This document shows, one piece after another, positions 58,058 through 64,000 of a stretch of 64,000 nucleotides of DNA. A model generated the notes under the pieces. That model ran no database searches. It was given only the letters and a program-made list of their open reading frames with translations, and was not told where the DNA came from. The position numbers and the translations under genes were made by a program. The stretch comes from an uncultured Roseateles sp. GTDB taxonomy: Bacteria; Pseudomonadota; Gammaproteobacteria; Burkholderiales; Burkholderiaceae_C. Each line of letters begins with the position of its first letter. The first letter of the stretch is position 1. The DNA lies in assembly GCF_963422335.1 (NCBI RefSeq), contig NZ_OY729424.1, positions 372,001-436,000 on the forward strand. The letters are read 5' to 3'.

Positions 58058-59092
58058 ATGACCGCAATTGCCTGGCCAGACGACACCCGCCGCCAAGACT
58101 TCGAGGCCTGGCTGGCCCCGCTGGTGCAAGCCCACCAGCTGCTGCCCCAGAGCCTGCGCCCGGCCTCGACCGACGCCAGCTTTCGCCGCTATCTGCGCAT
58201 AGCCGCCAGCGACGGCCAGTCCTACATCATCATGGACGCCCCGCCGGCGCAGGAAAACTCGCGCCCCTTCGTCGAGGTGGCGGGCCTGATCGCCCAGGCC
58301 GGCCTGCATGGCCCGGCCGTGCTGGCCCAGGACCTGGGGCACGGCTTTCTGCTGCTGGCCGACCTCGGCGAGCGCCTGTATCTGCAGGAGCTGCAGCAGG
58401 CCACGCCGGGCCAGGCCCACAAGCTGATGTGCGATGCCATTGACGCCCTGGTGCAGTGGCAGACCCGGCTGGACGGCAGCACCCTGCCCGCCTTCGACGA
58501 GGCGATGCTGCTGCGCGAGCTGGCCCTGTTCCCCGACTGGTGCGTGGCCCAAGAGTTCGGCGTCACCTGGGACGCCGCCCAGCGCGAGCAATGGGACAAG
58601 ATCTGCCGCCTGCTCGTCGACAGCGCACTGGCCCAGCCCCAGGTGCCGGTGCACCGCGACTACATGCCCCGCAATCTGATGGTGACCGAGCCGAATCCGG
58701 GCATCCTGGACTTCCAGGACGCGGTGCGCGGCCCCATCAGCTATGACATCGCCTGCCTGCTGCGCGACGCCTTCCTGTCCTGGGACGAGGAGCGCGAGCT
58801 GGACTGGGCGATACGCTACTGGGAGCAGGCGCGCAAGGCGGGTCTGCCGATAGACGCCGATTTCGGCGAATTCTGGCGCGCGCTGGAATGGATGGGCCTG
58901 CAACGCCATCTGAAGGTGATGGGCATCTTCTGCCGCCTCAAGCACCGCGACGGCAAGCCGCGCTACAGCACCGATCTGCCGCGCTTCTTCGCCTATGCCA
59001 CCAAGGTGGCCCTGCGTTACCAGCCGCTGAAGCCGCTGCTGGCGCTGATTGAGCCGCTGTCGGGCGACGCGCTGCAGACGGCTTACTTCTAG
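58058..59092 (+). CDS. amgK: N-acetylmuramate/N-acetylglucosamine kinase AmgK
   Basis: A 344-residue aminoglycoside-phosphotransferase-fold kinase; AmgK phosphorylates the anomeric carbon of MurNAc or GlcNAc in peptidoglycan recycling that bypasses de novo synthesis. Motifs: STDASFRRYLRI, FLLLADLGERLYL, Brenner-type HRDYMPRNLM (catalytic Asp, Asn) and the metal-binding DFQDAVRGPISYDIACL. ATG 58058 gives the family N-terminus; an earlier ATG at 57989 is in frame but adds unlikely residues. It is divergent from lptD, as in many relatives. The usual next gene murU is missing; a convergent LysR gene ends 6 bases away. Confidence 0.9.
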   Translation: MTAIAWPDDTRRQDFEAWLAPLVQAHQLLPQSLRPASTDASFRRYLRIAASDGQSYIIMDAPPAQENSRPFVEVAGLIAQAGLHGPAVLAQDLGHGFLLLADLGERLYLQELQQATPGQAHKLMCDAIDALVQWQTRLDGSTLPAFDEAMLLRELALFPDWCVAQEFGVTWDAAQREQWDKICRLLVDSALAQPQVPVHRDYMPRNLMVTEPNPGILDFQDAVRGPISYDIACLLRDAFLSWDEERELDWAIRYWEQARKAGLPIDADFGEFWRALEWMGLQRHLKVMGIFCRLKHRDGKPRYSTDLPRFFAYATKVALRYQPLKPLLALIEPLSGDALQTAYF

Positions 59093-59097
59093 TCGTT

Positions 59098-60111
59098 TTA
59101 ATCGGCAGCGACCAGCGCCTGGGCCTTGGCTGCGGCAATCGCCGTCGGGCAGCCGGCGGCGATCAGCCAGGGGTCCTGGGCCAGGCCGCCGAAGGTCTCG
59201 ACCAGAAAGTCCAGGAAGGCCCGGGTGCGCTGCGGCAGGTAGCGCCGCGACGGCAGCGCCGCATAGACGCTGTAGGTGACCAGGCTCCACTCGTGCAGCA
59301 CCCGCACCAGCTTGCCCGAGCGCACCGCGTCTTCGATGATGAAGCTGGGCAGGGCGACGATGCCCATGCCGGCGATGGCCGAGGCCATCAGCGTGTCCGG
59401 GTGGCTGGAGGTCAGCACTGCCTGCATCATCGGCGCTTCCTGCATATCGCCATCGTCCAGATGGGCGGCCCCTATGGCATGGCTGGCGCAGTTGCGGCGC
59501 AGCTTCCATTGCTTGGGCACGTCGGGCAGGTCCACCACCAGGCCGTCATGCTCGGCCAGCTCCTCGGCCTGCTTGGGCGTGCCGCGGCGCTTCAGGTAGC
59601 TGGGGGCGGCGCACAGCACGACCTCGGACTGGGCCAGCAGCCGGGCGACGAAGTCTCCCGACAGCGGGCGAAAGCCCTCCAGCAGAATCGTCAGGTCATG
59701 GTCTTCATCGGGCACATCGGGATTGCGTATCGCCGTGATGTCCAAGGTGACCTGGGGGTAGCGCTCGCGAAAGCGCGGCAGGTGCTTGGCCAGCTGGTTG
59801 ACGACGAAGGACGGCGAGACAGCAATATGCAGCCGCCCGCCCGGCGTGCTGGTGGCGTCGCCGGCCACCTGCTCGGCCTCCTCGATGCGCTCCAGCACGT
59901 CCTGCACGCGCACCAGGTAGAGCTCGCCGGTCTGCGTCAGCGCCAGGCGGCGCGTGGTGCGGTTCAGCAGGCGCGCGCTCAGGTGCTCCTCCAGATCGGC
60001 CACCAGCCGCGTGACCACGGCCGGCGACAAGTCCAGCGCCCGCGCCGCGCCGGAGAAGCTGCGCAGCTCCGCCACCTTGGCGAAAACGCGCATCGATTGC
60101 AGGCGGTCCAT
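59098..60111 (-). CDS. LysR family transcriptional regulator
   Basis: A 337-residue LysR-type regulator. Winged helix-turn-helix about 1-60 (MRVFAKVAELRSFSGAARALDLSPAVVTRLVADLEEHL), then the two-lobed effector domain about 90-300 (GRLHIAVSPSFVVNQLAKHLPRF, DHDLTILLEGF, MGIVALPSFIIEDAV). A C-terminal tail of about 35 residues, Ala-rich, exceeds the usual length. It starts 8 bases after the M20 peptidase gene on the same strand, so the two may be co-transcribed. Target genes cannot be deduced. Confidence 0.9.
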   Translation of the reverse strand: MDRLQSMRVFAKVAELRSFSGAARALDLSPAVVTRLVADLEEHLSARLLNRTTRRLALTQTGELYLVRVQDVLERIEEAEQVAGDATSTPGGRLHIAVSPSFVVNQLAKHLPRFRERYPQVTLDITAIRNPDVPDEDHDLTILLEGFRPLSGDFVARLLAQSEVVLCAAPSYLKRRGTPKQAEELAEHDGLVVDLPDVPKQWKLRRNCASHAIGAAHLDDGDMQEAPMMQAVLTSSHPDTLMASAIAGMGIVALPSFIIEDAVRSGKLVRVLHEWSLVTYSVYAALPSRRYLPQRTRAFLDFLVETFGGLAQDPWLIAAGCPTAIAAAKAQALVAAD

Positions 60112-60119
60112 CGGTCGCC

Positions 60120-61595
60120 TTACGGGTGGGCGGCCATCACCTGGGCCACCGCGGCGGTCAGGCGCTTGCCATAGGGCACATGGAGGAACTCGTTGGGGCC
60201 GTGGGCATTGCTCTTCGGGCCCAGGACGCCGCAGACCATCATCTGCGCCTTGGGGAAGCCCTTTTGCAGCATGCTCATCAGCGGGATCGTGCCGCCCTGG
60301 CCGATATAGCCCAGCGGCGCGCCGAAATGCGCATTCGAGGCCTCGTTCAGCGCCTGGTCCAGCCAGGGTGACAGCTCGGGCGTGTTCCAGCCGGTGGCGC
60401 CCAAAGCGCCGGCGCGGCCGTCGGGCACGAAGGTGACCTTGGCGTTGTAGGGCGCGTTGTCTTCCAGCAGGGCTTTCAGCTTCAGCGAGGCCTCGTTGCC
60501 GTCGATCAGCGGCGGCAGGCGCAGCGAGAGCTTGAAGGCGGTGTAGGGCCGCAGCACATTGCCGGCATTGCCCAGATCGGGGAAGCCCTCGACGCCGGTG
60601 ACGCTCAAGGTGGGCCGCCAGGTGCGGTTCAGCAGGCCCTCGACCGGATCGGTGGTGGTCGGCAGCGTGAAGCCACCGTCGGCGCCGCAGGACCAGGGAT
60701 AGCGCTTCCAGACCTCGTCCTGCAGGATGGCGGCGGTGGCGCGGGCCTGGGCGACGCGGGCGGCCGGCACCTCGCAGTGGAAGCTGTCGGGCAGCAGGCG
60801 GCCGGTCTTGCTGTCTTCCAGCCGGTCCAGCACCTGACGCAGGATGCGGAAGCTCGACGGCACCAGGCCCGAGGCGTCACCGGAGTGGATGCCCTCGGTC
60901 AGCACCTCGACCTTCAGCACGCCGCTGACCATGCCGCGCAGCGAGGTGGTCAGCCAGAGCTGGTCGTAGTTGCCGGCGCCGCTGTCCAGGCAGACCACCA
61001 GGCTGACATTGCCCAGGCGCTCGCGCAGCAGGTCGATGTAAATGGGCAGATCGGACGAGCCGCTTTCCTCGCAGCTTTCGATGATGCCGACGCAGCGCGG
61101 GCGGGGAATGCCCTGCTTGTCCAGCGCCAGGATGGCGGTGATGGAGGCGTAGACGGCATAGCCGTCATCGGCACCGCCACGGCCGTAGAGCAGGCCGTTC
61201 TCGTACTTGGGTGTCCAGGGGCCCAGATCGCTACGCCAGCCGCTGAATTCGGGCTGTTTGTCGAGGTGGCCGTACATGCAGATCGTGTCGGTGCTGCCCG
61301 ACTTCGTCGCCGGCACCTCGAAGAAGATCACCGGCGTGCGGCCTTCAACGCGAATCACCTCCAGCTTCAGGCCAGGCACCTTCTTGCTCTCGACCCAGGC
61401 CGCAGCGTCGCGTATCACGCGGTCGATGTAGCCGTGCTTGGCCCAATCGGCATCGAACATCGGGCTCTTGGCCGGAATGGCGATGTAGTCGGTCAGCGCG
61501 GGGACGATTTCTTCGTCCCAGGTGCGGGCGGCAAAGTCGGCCAGGCCGCTGAGTTCGTCGGCTTGCAGGGGCAGGGAGGGGTCACGGGCATTCAT
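60120..61595 (-). CDS. M20 family dinuclear zinc peptidase
   Basis: A 491-residue M20 (ArgE/DapE/carnosinase-like) metallopeptidase, cytoplasmic. The metal ligands are visible: His in MYGHLDKQP, bridging Asp in GRGGADDGY, the catalytic Glu-Glu pair in ESCEESGS, Asp in CLDSGAG and the final His in KSNAHGPNEF. Length and the SGWRSDLGPWTPK stretch favour the dipeptidase/carnosinase subgroup over DapE. The substrate is probably a dipeptide or N-acyl amino acid. Confidence 0.9.
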   Translation of the reverse strand: MNARDPSLPLQADELSGLADFAARTWDEEIVPALTDYIAIPAKSPMFDADWAKHGYIDRVIRDAAAWVESKKVPGLKLEVIRVEGRTPVIFFEVPATKSGSTDTICMYGHLDKQPEFSGWRSDLGPWTPKYENGLLYGRGGADDGYAVYASITAILALDKQGIPRPRCVGIIESCEESGSSDLPIYIDLLRERLGNVSLVVCLDSGAGNYDQLWLTTSLRGMVSGVLKVEVLTEGIHSGDASGLVPSSFRILRQVLDRLEDSKTGRLLPDSFHCEVPAARVAQARATAAILQDEVWKRYPWSCGADGGFTLPTTTDPVEGLLNRTWRPTLSVTGVEGFPDLGNAGNVLRPYTAFKLSLRLPPLIDGNEASLKLKALLEDNAPYNAKVTFVPDGRAGALGATGWNTPELSPWLDQALNEASNAHFGAPLGYIGQGGTIPLMSMLQKGFPKAQMMVCGVLGPKSNAHGPNEFLHVPYGKRLTAAVAQVMAAHP

Positions 61596-61664
61596 GGGGG
61601 GCGTCTCCGTCGATCAACGGTCATGGAGCGCGAAGTTTATGCCTCCCGGGAAACTCCTGCATCG

Positions 61665-62549
61665 TCAGGGCCAGCGAGCCCCCAGCCATTCGCCCAAAAG
61701 AGCCATCACCTGGGCCTGCTCGGGTTCGTTGAAGAGCTCGTGATACAGCCCGTCGAAGCAGCGCGCCTGCAGCAGCGTCTGTGGCAGGGCGGCGGCAAAG
61801 GCGGCGCTGCCGCGCGGCGCCACGCAGCGGTCGGCACCGGCCCACATCAGCAGGGTGGGCACGCGCCAGGTCGGGCACAGCTCCAGCACCTCCTCGCCCT
61901 GGTCGGCAATCATGCGCACCAGGGTCGGCGTGACGCGGTCATGCACCAGCGGATCGGCCTGGTAGGCGGCCACGATGGCCGCGTCCCGCGAGATCCAGGC
62001 CGGCTTCAGCCCATTGCCCACCGCCAGGTGCGGGGCGATGGGCCCCAGCAGCGCCAGCGCCAGCTTCTGCAGCGGATTCATGCCGGGGTCCAGCGCCGGC
62101 GAGCTGAGCACCAGGCCATCGACGGCCTGGAACCAGCTGGGCATGGCCTTGCCGACATTCGCGCCCACGCCCTCGGCCACATAGCGGGCGGCGACCAGGC
62201 CGCCCATGCTGTGGCCCAAGAGCACCAGCGGGCGGGCGGCCAGCTGCGCGTCGCTGCGCACCAGCTGGATGACACGGCCCAGGTCTTCGACCAGTTGCAG
62301 CGCATGCGGCGTATCGCCCCGCGCACCGCCCGAGGCGCCATGGCCGCGCTGGTCATAGGCCAGCACCAGCCAGCCCTGTTGGTTCAGGAATCGCGCCACA
62401 TGGTCGTAGCGCCCGACATGCTCCCCCAGGCCATGCACCAACAGCACGCAACCCTTGGTTGCCGAGACTGGCGCCCACTGGCGCAGATGCAATTGAAGCC
62501 CGTCCTCGGTGCTCAATGTTTTCATGCGCTGCAGTGTAGGCAGGGCCAT
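61665..62549 (-). CDS. Monoacylglycerol-lipase-like alpha/beta hydrolase
   Basis: A 294-residue alpha/beta hydrolase of the Hydrolase_4 type. Oxyanion motif LLVHGLGEHVGRY, nucleophile elbow GHSMGG, catalytic Asp in LMWAGADRCVAP and His in FDGLYHELFNEPE; the LAYDQRGHGASGG strand is typical for monoacylglycerol lipases and lysophospholipases. No signal peptide. The start at 62549 has a purine-rich stretch upstream; ATG 62525 (MKTLSTEDG) is an equally likely alternative. Confidence 0.87.
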   Translation of the reverse strand: MALPTLQRMKTLSTEDGLQLHLRQWAPVSATKGCVLLVHGLGEHVGRYDHVARFLNQQGWLVLAYDQRGHGASGGARGDTPHALQLVEDLGRVIQLVRSDAQLAARPLVLLGHSMGGLVAARYVAEGVGANVGKAMPSWFQAVDGLVLSSPALDPGMNPLQKLALALLGPIAPHLAVGNGLKPAWISRDAAIVAAYQADPLVHDRVTPTLVRMIADQGEEVLELCPTWRVPTLLMWAGADRCVAPRGSAAFAAALPQTLLQARCFDGLYHELFNEPEQAQVMALLGEWLGARWP

Positions 62550-62673
62550 CGCACTCGCCCCCCGGTGCTTGCCCGGGGTTGTGGCACCCCACAGCTGTCG
62601 CCTACCTGATTGACATGCGTATTGACAGAGGGAAAGATGGGCCGCCTCAATGAATTAGGGATGGACAAGCAGC

Positions 62674-63504
62674 ATGAATGACTTCTTCAGTCTCGATCAA
62701 GCGGAGCCGGGTCTTGCCCATCTGCAGCTGAACCGGCCGGAGCGCATGAACACCATGAGCCCGGCCTTCTTCCCGGCTCTGCGCGATGTGGTGCGCACCC
62801 TGCATGACCAGGGCGGCACCCGGGTGCTGGTGATCTCCAGCACCGGCAAGCATTTCTCGGCCGGCATGGCGCTGGACACCTTTGCCGGGACCGATGCGAT
62901 GCTGGCCACCGGCAGCGCTCGGGCCCGGCTGAGCTTCCAGGACTCGCTGCGCCGCCTGATGGATTGCTTCACCGCCATCGACGAAGCCCGTTTCCCGGTG
63001 TTGTGTGCGATCCAGGGTGGCTGCATCGGCGGCGCACTTGATCTTGCGGCCGCGTGTGATTTGCGTTATGCGACCAGCGATGCCTTCTTCTGCGTGCAGG
63101 AGATCAATATCGGCATGGCCGCCGACCTCGGCGTGCTGCAGCGCCTGCCCAAGCTGATACCACCCGGCGTGGCCCGCGAGCTGGCCTACACCGGCGAGCG
63201 GCTGGGCGCCGAACGCGCGCTGAGCCTGGGCCTGGTCAACGCCCTGCTGCCCGATGCCGATGCGCTGCTGGCCCATGTGCTAGCGGTGGCACGCAGCATC
63301 GCCACCAAGTCGCCGCTGGCCATTGCCGGCTCCAAGCTGGCGCTGAACCATGCCCGCGACCATGGCACGGCCGCCAGCCTGCAGCATATGAGTGTGCTGC
63401 AGAGCGCCATCTTCGACACCGCCGAGATGGCCCTGGCAATCGATGCCTGGAAGCGCAAGCAGGCCGCCGACTTTGCGCCGCTGGCCGAGGTCGGCCATCC
63501 CTGA
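62674..63504 (+). CDS. Crotonase family enzyme, delta3,5-delta2,4-dienoyl-CoA isomerase-like
   Basis: A 276-residue enoyl-CoA hydratase/isomerase family protein. The acyl-CoA oxyanion segments are HFSAGMALD and the GGCIGGALDLAAACDLRYAT strand. Acidic residues Asp123, Glu143 and Asp151 (EINIGMAADLGVLQRLPK) have exactly the spacing (20 and 8) of Asp176, Glu196 and Asp204 in mammalian dienoyl-CoA isomerase, so it probably shifts double bonds during oxidation of unsaturated fatty acids rather than acting as a plain hydratase. It is monocistronic, with a 124-base gap on its left. Confidence 0.87.
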   Translation: MNDFFSLDQAEPGLAHLQLNRPERMNTMSPAFFPALRDVVRTLHDQGGTRVLVISSTGKHFSAGMALDTFAGTDAMLATGSARARLSFQDSLRRLMDCFTAIDEARFPVLCAIQGGCIGGALDLAAACDLRYATSDAFFCVQEINIGMAADLGVLQRLPKLIPPGVARELAYTGERLGAERALSLGLVNALLPDADALLAHVLAVARSIATKSPLAIAGSKLALNHARDHGTAASLQHMSVLQSAIFDTAEMALAIDAWKRKQAADFAPLAEVGHP

Positions 63505-63633
63505 GCCCCGCAAGCCCGTGAGCCGGCAGTCGCCCACCCGCACAGTCCCCTATGGGCGGGCGGGACCCATCTTCCTATACTGAAGCCAGACGCCGGCGCA
63601 ATGACCCGGCGCGTCACCGTTGGGTATACCGAG

Positions 63634-64000
63634 ATGAACAACTCTGCCGTCTATTCCCTGCTCGGCCCTGCCGAGCCCGCCGTGCCCGTGGTGCTGGACT
63701 CTCCGCACTCGGGCCACCACTTCCCGGCCGACTTCGGCGCCCAGGTCGGCGAGTACGATCTGCGCGAGAGCGAAGACACCTATGTCGACGAGCTCTATCT
63801 GCCGGCCACGACCAAGGGCGTGGCCCTGCTGGCGGCCAACTTCCCGCGCACCTTCATCGACGTCAACCGCCACGAGGGTGATGTCGATCTGGCCCTGCTG
63901 GACGGCGCCTGGCCCCATGAGCTGCGGCCCAGCGGCAAGGCCGAGATCGGCAAGGCGCTGATCTGGCGCACCCTGTCAGACGGCCGCGACATCTATGCCG
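63634..64000 (+). CDS. N-formylglutamate amidohydrolase (partial, runs off the window)
   Basis: The first 122 residues of an N-formylglutamate deformylase/amidohydrolase. Visible marks are VPVVLDSPHSGHHFPADFG (metal-binding SPHSG), DTYVDELY and the ATTKGVALLAANFPRTFIDVNRHEGD stretch. Enzymes of this family release formate from N-formylglutamate in histidine degradation (HutG type) or act on related N-formyl compounds. The start is ATG 63634; an in-frame ATG at 63601 would add 11 residues. No other hut genes are in the window. Confidence 0.85.
   Translation, partial: MNNSAVYSLLGPAEPAVPVVLDSPHSGHHFPADFGAQVGEYDLRESEDTYVDELYLPATTKGVALLAANFPRTFIDVNRHEGDVDLALLDGAWPHELRPSGKAEIGKALIWRTLSDGRDIYA

Overview
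The window is high-GC chromosomal DNA from a betaproteobacterium, most likely order Burkholderiales near the Roseateles/Pelomonas/Rubrivivax group. This rests on conserved gene orders (hpf-ptsN-hprK; fur divergent from bamE-dapB; leuS-lptE-holA; rsmA-surA-lptD-amgK), on the protein types, and on the GC-rich codon use. No rRNA, tRNA, CRISPR array or intact transposon was seen.

Layout. 1-1866: 3' end of a DUF3833 / SDR / SnoaL-like cluster. 1871-3701: CorA magnesium channel with a strongly structured leader, and a response regulator with an N-terminal helix-turn-helix. 4186-6253: hpf, ptsN, hprK. 6263-13641: fur, bamE, dapB, an ExbB/ExbD pair, leuS, lptE, holA. 13692-18289: a beta-barrel protein divergent from a lipoprotein truncated haemoglobin, a cupredoxin and a GGDEF/EAL protein. 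18380-21312: tightly overlapping minus-strand operon thiL-pgpA-pncC-ghrA type. 21573-29572: a periplasmic quinoprotein, a hotdog thioesterase, and an IclR regulator divergent from an acyl-CoA ligase / dehydratase / CoA-transferase / Bug-receptor operon.

29677-36939 holds the most unusual gene: one 2420-residue reading frame joining a two-partner-secretion (filamentous haemagglutinin type) N-terminus, 14 YDG repeats of about 88 residues, an MBG-like unit and a C-terminal caspase-like peptidase with His-Cys dyad. It is followed by a ClpP-like protease on the other strand, an ECF-type sigma factor and a lipoprotein.

39056-42500 is a magnesium-transport locus: two very small open frames with strong ribosome sites, one (MDPDP...) resembling the MgtL magnesium-sensing leader peptide; an outer-membrane-like protein; and an mgtA P-type ATPase gene broken by at least three internal deletions and frame changes, including loss of the phosphorylation loop. 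42535-52004: tail-specific protease, a small conserved protein, an M16 peptidase, a two-component system divergent from malic enzyme maeB. 52274-53135: secreted barnase-like ribonuclease with its barstar inhibitor. 53380-59092: envelope biogenesis genes rsmA, surA, lptD, amgK. 59098-64000: LysR regulator, M20 peptidase, monoacylglycerol-lipase-like hydrolase, dienoyl-CoA-isomerase-like crotonase and the start of an N-formylglutamate amidohydrolase.

A 74-75 base intergenic element occurs twice (9257-9330 and 45348-45422), each starting on the stop codon of the upstream gene; the two copies share loop sequences while their stems differ with compensating base changes, which suggests a structured RNA family.
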